This document shows, piece by piece, positions 1 to 7,342 of a stretch of 64,000 nt of DNA. The translations under genes were made by a program, and so were the position numbers. Origin of the DNA: Paractinoplanes aksuensis (GTDB lineage Bacteria; Actinomycetota; Actinomycetes; Mycobacteriales; Micromonosporaceae); assembly GCF_024137025.1 (NCBI RefSeq), contig NZ_JAMYJR010000021.1, positions 243,805 through 307,804 on the forward strand, written 5' to 3'. The notes under the pieces are model-generated. The model did no database searches. It worked only from the letters and a program-made list of their open reading frames with translations, and had not been told where the DNA came from. Every line of letters begins with the position of its first letter. The first letter of the stretch is position 1.

Positions 1-2
1 CC

Positions 3-209
3 GGCGCCACCGTGGTCACCGAGATCTTCACCTCGCGCATCGTCGGGGATCGGGGCGGCCGCCTGCGCGACCCGGACGGCAACATCTGGTGGGTGCAGAC
101 CCCCGTCGCCGAGCCCGACCTGGGCGCCTTCGACGACCCGGCGGAATTGGCGATCATGCAGACGGCTCAGCGCTCGTTCGCCGACGAGATGGGCCGCCGA
201 GCCCGGTAA
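3..209 (+). CDS. VOC/glyoxalase-family protein, C-terminal fragment
   Basis: The window opens inside this gene, so only its last 68 codons are present. The fragment reads GATVVTEIFTSRIVGDR and then RDPDGNIWWVQT, which resembles the last beta-alpha-beta unit of PhnB-like/VOC proteins, where a gapped GDR...RDPxGNxW pattern precedes the metal-ligand strand. The GTG at base 12 is internal to this domain and is not the start. The last bases overlap the 3' end of the convergent membrane-protein gene. Substrate cannot be inferred. Confidence 0.75.
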   Translation, partial: GATVVTEIFTSRIVGDRGGRLRDPDGNIWWVQTPVAEPDLGAFDDPAELAIMQTAQRSFADEMGRRAR

Positions 210-718
210 CTGAACGCCACGATGCCGTCGATCACGACCACTAGGGTCCACAGGCGGAAGGTGGCCCACAGCGACATGGTGCGTTCGGCGTCGCCGACGA
301 GCGCGGCGAAGAGCACCAGGATCAACCCCGCGATTCCGTACGCCATGAGGTGCCGGAGCCACATGCGGCGCTCATGCGAAGCCCGTTCGTGGGTACCCTT
401 CGCGGGCAGCGGAGTGGGCGGCGGGCCGCCCGCGAACCGGTGCGCGAACCGCTGATCGGCCCAGCCCAGCATGCGATGACCGAAGGCCACCGACACGCCC
501 AGATAGACCGCGGCCAGCGCGTGCCCGAGCGACGCCTCGCCACCCGATCGCAAATCGATGACCGAGAAGGCCAGCAGCGCCACGTCGACCAGCGGCACCG
601 ACAGCAGCAGCACCGTGCTGAGCGTCCGAGCCTTGAGCAGATAGCGCGCGGCCAGCCCGGCCACGAGCAGCACCCAGAAGCCGATCTCGCAGGCCACAAT
701 CGCGACGATCATGTGCAT
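167..718 (-). CDS. Integral membrane protein of unknown function
   Basis: A 183-residue protein starting MHMIVAIVACEIGFWVLLVAG. It has about five hydrophobic segments: residues ~3-22, ~32-52, ~65-85 and two near the C-terminus. A polar Pro/Arg-rich loop lies in the middle. The reading frame stays open to base 784, but ATG 718 puts the first membrane segment at the N-terminus and leaves room for a promoter shared with the divergent TetR gene. Small membrane proteins of this kind beside TetR regulators are common in streptomycetes, which suggests local control (inference). No catalytic motif is visible. Confidence 0.8.
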   Translation of the reverse strand: MHMIVAIVACEIGFWVLLVAGLAARYLLKARTLSTVLLLSVPLVDVALLAFSVIDLRSGGEASLGHALAAVYLGVSVAFGHRMLGWADQRFAHRFAGGPPPTPLPAKGTHERASHERRMWLRHLMAYGIAGLILVLFAALVGDAERTMSLWATFRLWTLVVVIDGIVAFSYRARRPISSANER

Positions 719-749
719 CCCCCGTTTTCGCACGGTCGTGTCATAACCT

Positions 750-771
750 TTGTAACACAGTCGTGCGACAA
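750..771. promoter_or_regulatory. Imperfect palindrome, candidate TetR operator
   Basis: TTGTAAC and GCGACAA face each other across 8 bases directly upstream of the GTG start of the TetR gene. They lie between the two divergent genes. The position fits autoregulation, but the symmetry is imperfect (5 of 7 arm positions), so this is a suggestion only. Confidence 0.3.
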
Positions 772-777
772 TGAGGG

Positions 778-1326
778 GTGCCAAAAATCGTGGACCACGC
801 GGCCCGGCGCCAGGAACTGGCGGCCGCGGTCGGGCGCGTCATCGCCCGCGCCGGGGTGGCCGAGGTGTCGATCCGGTCGGTGGCCGCCGAGTCGGGCTGG
901 TCGTCCGGCGCGCTACGGCACTACTTCGCCACCCGCGGCGAGCTGCTGGCCTTCGCCTGCGAACAGGTCATCGATCAAGTCACCGAGCGCATCACGGCCC
1001 GCCCGCGGCAGGCCGACCCGCGGGCCGACATCCGGTCCATCCTGCTCGAGACCATGCCCGTCGACGAGCCCCGCCGGGCCGAGGCGACCATCGCGTTCTC
1101 GTTCCTCGCGCTCGGCCTGGGCGATCCGGAGCTGGCCCGCGTACACAAACTGCAGTTCACCCGCATGTACGAGTTGTGCCTGAATCTCAGCAGCGGCGAC
1201 GAGACCGGCGCCCGGCGCCTGCACGCCCTGGTCGACGGGCTCAGCGTGCACGTGCTGGCCGGCCACCTGACCCCGGCCGAGATGACCGCCGGCCTCGACG
1301 ACTACCTGGCCGAGCTCACCTTTTGA
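778..1326 (+). CDS. TetR/AcrR-family transcriptional regulator
   Basis: A 182-residue repressor-like protein. Residues ~10-55 form the TetR helix-turn-helix, with VSIRSVAAESGWSSGALRHY as recognition region followed by FATRGELL. The remaining helical domain would bind an unknown ligand. Start is GTG 778. An ATG seven bases upstream is in another frame. It is divergent from the membrane-protein gene, its likely target. The last 11 bases overlap the 3' end of the convergent methyltransferase. Confidence 0.9.
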   Translation: MPKIVDHAARRQELAAAVGRVIARAGVAEVSIRSVAAESGWSSGALRHYFATRGELLAFACEQVIDQVTERITARPRQADPRADIRSILLETMPVDEPRRAEATIAFSFLALGLGDPELARVHKLQFTRMYELCLNLSSGDETGARRLHALVDGLSVHVLAGHLTPAEMTAGLDDYLAELTF

Positions 1327-2053
1327 CCCAGGTCGCGATGATCTTGCTGCTCTCGCTCGTGAACGGCGTCCGCGCCCACGAATCCCACCGGAATTCCGCC
1401 TCGAGCCCCGCGATCCGCGCCATCAGATCCATCTCGCTCGGCCACAGATAGCGGAACGGCACCGACCAGAACTCGCCCCGCCCGTCCTCGTGCAGCGTCA
1501 CGTAGTTCGAGGCCATGGCCTGCGTGGCCACGTCGTAACTGTCGAACCCCCACCGCGCCGGCGTCACCGTGAACGGCACGACCGTCTGCCCGGCCGGCAG
1601 TTTTCGCAGCTCGGGCATCATCACCTCGACCAGGAAGCGCCCGCCCGGACGCAGGTGAGCGGCCGCGTTACGGAAACATTCGACCTGCGCATCCTGCGTG
1701 GTCACGTTCATCACCGTGTTGAAAACCAGATAGACCAGGTCGAAGTCAACAGCCCCGGCCCGTACGGAGGAAAAATCGCCCCTCGTCACGGCAATGCGCT
1801 CGTTCTTGGCTCGCAGCCGGCTGAGCATCGCCTCGGACATGTCGATGCCGTGCACCGTCACACCCCGCTCGGCCAGCGGGACGGCGACACGCCCGGTGCC
1901 GATCGCGAACTCGAGCGCCCGCCCACCCGGCCCGGCCAGCTCGGCGAGCACGTCGGCGGTCGCGGCGATCACCGCCGGATCGAACTCGTCACCGGTCGCG
2001 TCGTCGTACGTGCTGGCCAATCGCTTGGAGAAGTAGCCGTCCGGATCGTGCAT
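1316..2053 (-). CDS. Class I SAM-dependent methyltransferase
   Basis: A 245-residue Rossmann methyltransferase. Motif I reads LEFAIGTGRVAVPLAERG (residues ~46-63), the acidic end of strand 2 is HGIDMSEAML, and motif III/post-III lies around LRPGGRFLVEV. The order GTGR...GID...LRPGG is typical of small-molecule methyltransferases with a methyltransf_25 fold. The substrate is unknown. The C-terminal part (WSVPFRYLWPSEMDLMARIAG) resembles the usual closing strand region. The gene lies 19 bases downstream of the MTA phosphorylase start-proximal operon strand mate and may be cotranscribed with it. Confidence 0.85.
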   Translation of the reverse strand: MHDPDGYFSKRLASTYDDATGDEFDPAVIAATADVLAELAGPGGRALEFAIGTGRVAVPLAERGVTVHGIDMSEAMLSRLRAKNERIAVTRGDFSSVRAGAVDFDLVYLVFNTVMNVTTQDAQVECFRNAAAHLRPGGRFLVEVMMPELRKLPAGQTVVPFTVTPARWGFDSYDVATQAMASNYVTLHEDGRGEFWSVPFRYLWPSEMDLMARIAGLEAEFRWDSWARTPFTSESSKIIATWVKR

Positions 2054-2071
2054 GGCGTTCCTCCCAGCGAT

Positions 2072-2869
2072 TTACGGCAGCTCGATCGGCAGCTTCAGGC
2101 CGTCCAGCGCCCCCACGCACGGGCAGGTGCGCTCGGCCGGCAGCCGGGTAACCGCCTCCAGCAGTACGCCCCGCAGGCGCTCGGTGTTGTCCGCGAACAC
2201 GCGGAACACCTCCTCGTGGGTAACCCCGTGCTCGCCCTCGACCCCGGCGTCCAGATCGGTGACCAGCGCGATCGACGTGTAGCAGAGCCCCAGCTCACGG
2301 GCCAGCACCGCCTCGGGATGACCGGTCATGTTGATGACCGCGCCGCCGATCGCCGTGAACCAGCGCGACTCGGCCCGCGTCGAGAACCGCGGCCCCTCGA
2401 CCACCACCATCGTGCCGCCGTCGACCGGCCCCACCGGCTCCGCCGCCCCCAGCACCGCGCGCCGGCCCTCCGGGCAGTACGGGTCGGCGAAGTTCACATG
2501 CACGGCGCCCGTGTCGTAGTAGGTCTGCGCCCGCCCGCTCGTCCGGTCGATCAGCTGGTCAGGCACCACGAACGTGCCCGGACCGAGCTCGGGCCGCAAG
2601 CCACCGACCGCACAGGGCGCCACGACCTGGCGTACGCCCAAAGCGCGCAGCGCCCACAAGTTGGCCCGGTAAGGAATCTTGTGCGGCGGGTAGCGGTGAT
2701 CCCTGCCGTGCCGCGGCAGGAAAGCAACCCGGCGGTCACCCACCTGGGCGACGGTGATGGCGTCGGAGGGCGCACCGTAGGGCGTGGACACCTCGTGCTC
2801 GACCGCACCGTCCAGGAGCTTGTAGAGCCCCGATCCACCGATGACGCCGATCTCCGCCGCTGGGTTCAT
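2072..2869 (-). CDS. mtnP: S-methyl-5'-thioadenosine phosphorylase
   Basis: A 265-residue member of the PNP/MTAP phosphorylase family. It would split methylthioadenosine with phosphate to adenine and methylthioribose-1-phosphate in methionine salvage. Visible features are the phosphate-binding GVIGGSGLY at the N-terminus, LPRHGRDHRYPPHKIPYRAN (residues ~53-72), and NMTGHPEAVLARELGLCY followed by TDLDAG. Two aspartates in TDLD match the positions that select 6-amino purines in human MTAP. The TxxD loop lacks the usual following Trp, so substrate preference (MTA versus related nucleosides) is less certain. It is divergent from the YqgE gene. Confidence 0.88.
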   Translation of the reverse strand: MNPAAEIGVIGGSGLYKLLDGAVEHEVSTPYGAPSDAITVAQVGDRRVAFLPRHGRDHRYPPHKIPYRANLWALRALGVRQVVAPCAVGGLRPELGPGTFVVPDQLIDRTSGRAQTYYDTGAVHVNFADPYCPEGRRAVLGAAEPVGPVDGGTMVVVEGPRFSTRAESRWFTAIGGAVINMTGHPEAVLARELGLCYTSIALVTDLDAGVEGEHGVTHEEVFRVFADNTERLRGVLLEAVTRLPAERTCPCVGALDGLKLPIELP

Positions 2870-2973
2870 GTCCAGACCTTATCGGCGGCCGGAATCTCGG
2901 GCTAATGTGCGATGCATGGCGTTGGTGGGGACTGCTTATGTATAGCGAGGGGCAGCGGATCGGAGGCCGGTCG

Positions 2974-3531
2974 ATGGAGTCCATGACCGGCCGGTTGCTG
3001 GTGGCGACGCCTACGCTCAAGGACCCGAACTTCGACCGTACGGTCGTGCTGCTCGTCGCCCACGAGACCGGCGGCGCCCTGGGCGTGGTGCTCAACCGCG
3101 CGACCGAGGTACCGGTGGCCGACGTGCTGGGTGGCTGGGGCGAACTGGCCGGCGACCCCGCGGTGCTCTTCGAGGGCGGCCCCGTCCAGCCCGAGTCGGC
3201 GATCTGCCTGGCCCGCACCCGTCCCGAGGTGAAGAAGCGGATCTCCGGCTTCCACCAGGTCTCCGGCGCTCTGGGCACGGTCGACCTGTCGGCCGACCCC
3301 GACCGCCTGCGCGAGAGCCTGGCCGGCATCCGCGTCTTCGCGGGCTATTCGGGCTGGTCAGCAGGCCAACTGGAGGAAGAAATCGCTTCCGGCTCCTGGT
3401 TCCTGCTGGACGCCCTCCCCGGCGACCCGTTCATGACCCGCCCCGACGACCTCTGGGCCATGGTCCTGCGCCGCCAGGGCGACATCCTGGCCGCGGTGGC
3501 CCACTTCCCCCCAGATCCGGCCCTGAACTGA
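2974..3531 (+). CDS. YqgE/AlgH family protein
   Basis: A 185-residue protein of the UPF0301 (YqgE/AlgH) family. Characteristic stretches are MTGRLLVATPTLKDPNFDRT, ETGGALGVVLNR, VLFEGGPVQP, and RVFAGYSGWSAGQLEEEI. The frame is open upstream, but GGAGG at 2962-2966 sits seven bases before ATG 2974. That start also matches the family's usual N-terminus. The molecular role is not established. AlgH was named for an effect on alginate regulation in Pseudomonas. Confidence 0.92.
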   Translation: MESMTGRLLVATPTLKDPNFDRTVVLLVAHETGGALGVVLNRATEVPVADVLGGWGELAGDPAVLFEGGPVQPESAICLARTRPEVKKRISGFHQVSGALGTVDLSADPDRLRESLAGIRVFAGYSGWSAGQLEEEIASGSWFLLDALPGDPFMTRPDDLWAMVLRRQGDILAAVAHFPPDPALN

Positions 3532-3563
3532 GGGGGTCCCGGCAGACCCCGCCGACAGGTGTG

Positions 3564-3569
3564 TAGTAT
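3564..3569 (+). promoter_or_regulatory. -10 hexamer of the tRNA-Ala promoter
   Basis: TAGTAT lies 33 bases upstream of the mature tRNA start in an otherwise GC-rich spacer after the YqgE stop codon. No convincing -35 box is seen. Confidence 0.45.
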
Positions 3570-3602
3570 TTCTTCCGTGCCCGGGACAACCGGGAACGGC
3601 AA

Positions 3603-3675
3603 GGGGCTGTGGCGCAGCTGGTAGCGCACCACACTGGCAGTGTGGGGGTCAGGGGTTCGAGTCCCCTCAGCTCCA
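3603..3675 (+). tRNA. tRNA-Ala(GGC)
   Basis: A 73-base cloverleaf. Acceptor arms GGGGCTG and CAGCTCC pair with a G3-U70 wobble, the classic alanine identity element. The anticodon loop CTGGCAG (3634-3640) gives anticodon GGC at 3636-3638. The T loop reads TTCGAGT. The discriminator is A. CCA is not encoded, since the next bases are CAAG. Confidence 0.95.
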
Positions 3676-3680
3676 CAAGT

Positions 3681-3728
3681 CGAGGCGGTCTGTGTTCGCG
3701 GAAAGCGCGAACCGGGTCGCCTCGTTTT
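3681..3728 (+). terminator. Intrinsic terminator of tRNA-Ala
   Basis: CGAGGCG (3681-3687) pairs with CGCCTCG (3718-3724), and an inner GTTCGCG/CGCGAAC stem is closed by a GAAA-type loop. A T-rich run TTTTGTTT follows immediately. Confidence 0.7.
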
Positions 3729-3731
3729 GTT

Positions 3732-3763
3732 TGCTCAGGGGGCCGAGCCCCCTGAAACCCCAC
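3732..3763 (+). repeat. Hairpin repeat shared with the tmRNA downstream region
   Basis: TCAGGGGGC-CGA-GCCCCCTGA is a perfect 9-bp hairpin followed by AACCCCAC. The same element, in the same orientation relative to the RNA gene, lies downstream of ssrA (13.62-13.66 kb) and in its duplicated copies at 11.65 and 13.47 kb. A degenerate form lies at 8.4 kb. Here it follows the tRNA terminator directly. Confidence 0.75.
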
Positions 3764-4114
3764 GTTACGGTCGGTTGCGCTCGGTGCGTGGTTGCGCCTG
3801 GCGGAGAACACCGTGCGCCGCCAGCGGAATGTGATCGCATCGTGGCGGTGCTGCTCGCGTACTGATAGATCACTGCCAAGCTGCGAAGATGCTTGCCAGC
3901 AGCGCAACACCTACTCCGAATGTGGCCAGTTCTGTCGATGACATGCTCCGCTCCCCGGATGGATCGACCCGCAACCGCACTCAGTACTTGGATCGTCGCA
4001 ATGCGAAGCAAGAGCGCCCGGAGCGCTCGGGGTGAGCACCACCCGGCCCTATATGCCCCACATTGCGGTCCGTGGCGCCAAATCCGTGATTGCACTATGG
4101 CGGAGCTCTCGGAT
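3764..4114. other. Gene-poor spacer after tRNA-Ala
   Basis: Apart from the tail of the hairpin repeat and one very short candidate coding sequence (3870-3944, minus strand), I see no supported gene in this stretch. Longer open frames crossing it have no recognisable protein character. Confidence 0.5.
3870..3944 (-). CDS. Candidate 24-residue single-span membrane peptide
   Basis: ATG 3944 opens a 24-codon frame: MSSTELATFGVGVALLASIF followed by AAWQ and TGA. A Shine-Dalgarno-like GGGGAG lies six bases ahead of an additional GGAG-type stretch before the ATG. Residues ~6-22 are uniformly hydrophobic, as in small membrane peptides. The combination of a good ribosome site, a coherent transmembrane sequence and an otherwise empty spacer is the only evidence. 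No homologue is known to me. Expression is unproven. Confidence 0.4.
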   Translation of the reverse strand: MSSTELATFGVGVALLASIFAAWQ

Positions 4115-4435
4115 TTACGGAGTCGCCGGCCCGCGGATGATCCTGGCGAGCAGGAGCAGGCCGGCCAGCACCGCGATGGAGGCGATGCCGGCCAGCAGGT
4201 ACGAGCCGGTGGCCAGGAGGGCTGCGAAGGCGCCGATGGCCAGCAGCGAGCCGAAGGCGCCGATCGAGAGCACGGAGCCGACCGAGGCCACCGAGAGGAT
4301 CGACAGAATCGAGCCGACGGACGCGACCGAGAGGATCGAGCCGTACGAGCCGACCGACAGGATCGAGTCTTTCGAATAGATGCTCAGAATGGAATTGCTG
4401 GAGCGGAACGACAGGATGTTCTTGAGGCGCGGCAT
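4115..4435 (-). CDS. Ile/Ser/Gly-repeat hydrophobic protein
   Basis: A 106-residue protein that I do not recognise as a named family. From residue ~8 it is a run of near-9-residue repeats of the form SILS-hydrophobic-x-S-x-G: SILSIYSKD, SILSVGSYG, SILSVASVG, SVLSIGAFG, SLLAIGAFA. These grade into a conventional hydrophobic C-terminus (GIASIAVLAGLLLLARII). Regular Ile/Leu alternation with Ser and Gly could form a beta-solenoid-like stack that becomes membrane-embedded toward the end (inference). ATG 4435 is used. The gene stands alone between the tRNA spacer and the sigma-factor operon. Confidence 0.6.
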   Translation of the reverse strand: MPRLKNILSFRSSNSILSIYSKDSILSVGSYGSILSVASVGSILSILSVASVGSVLSIGAFGSLLAIGAFAALLATGSYLLAGIASIAVLAGLLLLARIIRGPATP

Positions 4436-4578
4436 TCATCCATCATGGCGGCGCGCCACCGTTCCGTAAAGCAACCGGAAAAGCCGTTCCCGACGCGAAA
4501 TGCCACGTCACAGCCCCGAGACGACGTTATTGCTGATCGCCGAATCAACCAGTTGGTTGATGCAGATTCCACCGCGGC

Positions 4579-5169
4579 TCAGCAACCCTCCGGCGCCAGG
4601 GGCGGGCCGCCCGCGACCAGATTCGCATTGGTTTCGGTGGGCGTGGAGAGGCGGTCGAACGCCGGGCCGAGCACCACGTCGATGGTCTCGCCCGCGCGGG
4701 TGGGGTCGTAGCGCAGGGCGACGTCACCGTGCAGTTCGGCCCGCACCAGCGCCGCCGCGCCGATCGAGGCCGGGCCGTAGCGCAGCGTGGTCATATCGAT
4801 CGACTCTGCCGGGCCGTCCAGCACGGTGAACGTGCGGGCGCGCAGGCCGTCGACCGTCGCGGCCAGCCGGTCAGTGGGCACTCCCCCGTCGTACACCCGC
4901 AATTGCACTTCGGCCGGGCTGCCCGGAAGGTCGAGGACGCAGGTGAGCCGGGGCGCGGCAGCCACCGGCGCGGGTGACGGCGAAGAACGCGGCCAGGCGA
5001 ACGCCACGCCGGCAGTGGTGGCGACGACAGCGCCGGCCACGGCCACGGCGGCCAGTTGGCGGCGGCCTCGCCGGCGGCCGCGGGCGCGGACGGAGGCGGC
5101 CGGCAGCACGCGCAGGTCGTGGATCTCGGCTTCCAGGTCGCGCAGGCGCTCAGGTACGGGTCGGGGCAT
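4579..5169 (-). CDS. Single-span membrane protein coupled to an ECF sigma factor
   Basis: A 196-residue protein. An Arg-rich N-terminus (residues ~26-37) precedes one transmembrane helix (LAAVAVAGAVVATTAGVAFA, ~39-58). A Pro/Ser linker and a ~130-residue extracytoplasmic part with a single Cys pair (LTCVLDL and terminal PEGC) follow. Its ATG lies inside the sigma-factor gene (20-base overlap), so translation is probably coupled. Position and topology suggest an anti-sigma or sensor partner, but no zinc-finger anti-sigma motif is present. The function is therefore inferred from context only. Confidence 0.7.
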   Translation of the reverse strand: MPRPVPERLRDLEAEIHDLRVLPAASVRARGRRRGRRQLAAVAVAGAVVATTAGVAFAWPRSSPSPAPVAAAPRLTCVLDLPGSPAEVQLRVYDGGVPTDRLAATVDGLRARTFTVLDGPAESIDMTTLRYGPASIGAAALVRAELHGDVALRYDPTRAGETIDVVLGPAFDRLSTPTETNANLVAGGPPLAPEGC

Positions 5170-5677
5170 CGCTGATCTCCTGATCGTGGTCGTCGAGCAG
5201 CCGGGCGAGAGAGGCCCGGGCCCTGGACAGCCGCACCTTGACCGTGCCCTCGGGGGCGCCGATGCTCGCGGCGATGTCGTGGACCGGCATGTCCAGCAGG
5301 TAGTGCAAGGCGATGACCTGCCGCTGCGGTTTCGGCAGCTGTTGCAGCGCGGCGACGACAGCCACGCGGTCCGGCGAAGGGCCGGCCGTCTCGTCCGGCG
5401 AGCCCATCCGCGCGCGGGCGCTGAGCCGGCGACGCAGGCTGCGCCACCGGTTGACCATCAGACGCCAGGCGACTCGGCGGACCCAGGCCTCAGGTTCCTC
5501 GTACGCGCTGACCCGGCCCCAGTGCTGCCAAGCGCGCGCAAAGGCCTCCTGGGCGACGTCCTGCGCCTCGGCCCGGTCCCCGCACGCGGCGTAGAGATAG
5601 AGCACCACCCGCCGGACCGTGGCCGCGTAGAAGGCGTCGAAGTCGGCACTGTCATTGGCTTGCACACCACTGAACAC
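5150..5677 (-). CDS. ECF sigma-70 factor, SigE-like (actinobacterial)
   Basis: About 175 residues. Region 2 starts FDAFYAATVRRVVLYLYA and continues AEAQDVAQEAFARAW. Region 4 carries LPKPQRQVIALHYLLDMPVH and the helix-turn-helix IAASIGAPEGTVKVRLSRAR. Both regions match the short extracytoplasmic-function sigma factors of actinomycetes. The frame is open further upstream but with non-coding character. GTG 5677 or GTG 5665 are the plausible starts. The downstream overlapping gene probably encodes its membrane partner. Upstream lies a propeller-like protein on the same strand. Confidence 0.88.
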   Translation of the reverse strand: MFSGVQANDSADFDAFYAATVRRVVLYLYAACGDRAEAQDVAQEAFARAWQHWGRVSAYEEPEAWVRRVAWRLMVNRWRSLRRRLSARARMGSPDETAGPSPDRVAVVAALQQLPKPQRQVIALHYLLDMPVHDIAASIGAPEGTVKVRLSRARASLARLLDDHDQEISDAPTRT

Positions 5678-5708
5678 ACCGCAGCCACCGATCCGGTTAC
5701 ATGCGAAG

Positions 5709-6680
5709 TCAGGAAATCTCGCGCGGCACGCGCCAGATTTCCAACGACTTCTCACGGCCGCGCCACACCTCGGCCACGAACATCCCCGGGCCCACGCCCA
5801 GGATGGAGTCCAGCTCGGACTCGCCATCCGGATCCAGATCGAGCCACGCCACCGGAGTCAGGTCTCCCGTGCACAGCAGTACGCCGTCCGTCTGGCCCTC
5901 ACCAACCTGCAACACGATGCGGTCGTCGCCGACGAAGCACCCGTATATCTTGATCGCCTCGTCCTCGAACCCCAGCGACTCGCCGCGCAGCTCGCCGATC
6001 GTCCGCAGGCTGGGCCACTCCACCACCGTCGCCACATCGTCGTTGGCAGGGTGTGGCGTCAGCAGCAGCCGTCGCCCCGGCGGATCGAACCCGGTCACGC
6101 ACACGTCTTCCGGCAGCGGCGCGACGTCCAGCCGGTCCCCCGACACCCGCACCACAAAACTGGCGCTACCGTCCTGCCCCATCCCCGCATCGATCAGAAC
6201 CGACCCGTCGTGCGGATGCTGCACCGCTGACACCGCGGCATCGGCCACGTCCAGCACAACAGTGTCCAGGATGTCGCCGCTGGTGACATCTACGAGCTGA
6301 ACGAGGTAATCCCCCTCGCCGTCGTACTCGTGGTCCCCGATGACCGACGCCGAGACCACCAGCCGCCCGTCCCCCAGGAACACCCCGGTCTCCGCCGACT
6401 CGATGCCCACCTCGAGAGTCCGGTCGGCCGAGTGCACCACGAGCCGGTCGAGATAAGACAGCGCGACGAACTCCAGATCCTGGGTAGCGGCCAGCAGGCT
6501 GGCGCCCTCCGTCACCTCGACATCGCGCCGCCGAACCACCCGCAACTGCTCGTCCAGCCCCAGAACAGTCCCGCCGTCCAACTGATAGCGGTCCGTGATT
6601 CCCAACCCGATCGGCCTCAACTCTTGTCCGGGCACCAGCCCGTCCACCCGACGAACAAATTCCGCAGAGATCCTTCGCAC
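5709..6680 (-). CDS. Hypothetical beta-rich protein, possible propeller
   Basis: About 323 residues from GTG 6680 (GTG 6698 is an alternative). The longer open frame upstream overlaps the neighbouring membrane gene and is Trp/Cys-rich, so it is unlikely to be coding. The sequence repeats short strands of the type RLVVSAS, YLVQLVDV, SGDILDTVVLDVADAAVSAV, DRIVLQVGEG and LTPVAWLDLDP, with Gly/Asp turns, as in WD/YVTN-like propellers. No signal peptide or catalytic residue is evident. It lies between a small membrane protein and the ECF sigma operon on the same strand and could belong to that transcription unit. Confidence 0.65.
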   Translation of the reverse strand: MRRISAEFVRRVDGLVPGQELRPIGLGITDRYQLDGGTVLGLDEQLRVVRRRDVEVTEGASLLAATQDLEFVALSYLDRLVVHSADRTLEVGIESAETGVFLGDGRLVVSASVIGDHEYDGEGDYLVQLVDVTSGDILDTVVLDVADAAVSAVQHPHDGSVLIDAGMGQDGSASFVVRVSGDRLDVAPLPEDVCVTGFDPPGRRLLLTPHPANDDVATVVEWPSLRTIGELRGESLGFEDEAIKIYGCFVGDDRIVLQVGEGQTDGVLLCTGDLTPVAWLDLDPDGESELDSILGVGPGMFVAEVWRGREKSLEIWRVPREIS

Positions 6681-6720
6681 CGCGGCATTGTGCCCCACCC
6701 ACCAGCGCGCCGACGTCCGC

Positions 6721-7101
6721 TCAACGAGCCCGATCGCCCGCGAGCAGCGCGAACATAGCCAGCAAGAGTGCCAGCAGAGCCGAAACCACCATGACGAAGC
6801 CCCGGTCGATTCCCCCGGGCGCCAGCACCACTCCCGCCAGCAGCACAACCACAGCGGCGACACCCATCGAGATCCGAACCACCCGGTGCCCCGCAAGCCG
6901 CGCCCGCCACACGCTCACAGCGATGACAGCAGCCCCCACCCCACCAGCAAGCCCGGCAACAACAAAGGCGAACCCCAGCCCGTACGACCCCTGCACTGCG
7001 ACGCCCACACCCATCACAACAAGCATCGCGAAGGCCACGGCCGTAACTCCGTGCAGCACAGCGCTACGCCGCAACCGCCTCAGCTGCGCCTCAGTCAACA
7101 C
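6721..7101 (-). CDS. Four-helix integral membrane protein
   Basis: A 126-residue protein starting at GTG 7101. GGGAGG lies eight bases upstream, which decides this start over the longer frame to 7296. The N-terminal LTEAQLRRLRRSAVLHG is an amphipathic basic segment. Four hydrophobic helices follow (around residues 17-38, 42-62, 72-92 and 98-120). No family is recognised. The propeller-like gene begins ~40 bases downstream on the same strand. Confidence 0.7.
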   Translation of the reverse strand: MLTEAQLRRLRRSAVLHGVTAVAFAMLVVMGVGVAVQGSYGLGFAFVVAGLAGGVGAAVIAVSVWRARLAGHRVVRISMGVAAVVVLLAGVVLAPGGIDRGFVMVVSALLALLLAMFALLAGDRAR

Positions 7102-7307
7102 GCAGGCATCCTCCCAGTTCAGAGGGCGACAGAACCACCCCACGGGAAGCAGGGTGCTGGGCCGATTTCGGGTCAGTCGCGTGCGGAGCCGCGTCGGGTC
7201 GAGCGGCGCGACAACCGCACCGAAGGATCCGTACGAGCCCGGGCCGCCAAGCCGGGGACCTGCTAGCTGCCGGCTGCGCGAAAACCGGTTCAACAATCCC
7301 GCTTCTT

Positions 7308-7319
7308 ACTTATATAAGT
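7308..7319. promoter_or_regulatory. Perfect 12-bp palindrome, candidate ArsR operator
   Basis: ACTTATATAAGT is a perfect AT-rich palindrome 24 bases upstream of the ArsR-type gene start. It contains a TATAAG/TATATA -10-like sequence. Overlap of operator and promoter would allow autorepression, the usual arrangement for ArsR proteins. Confidence 0.55.
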
Positions 7320-7342
7320 GAGAGCTGGTAAGATTTCGTCTC

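Noticed and set aside
3893..4711. Long plus-strand frame across the repeat-protein gene
   Set aside because: It encodes reverse-strand echoes of the Ile/Ser repeats as Arg/Glu/Asp-rich text, with no ribosome site.
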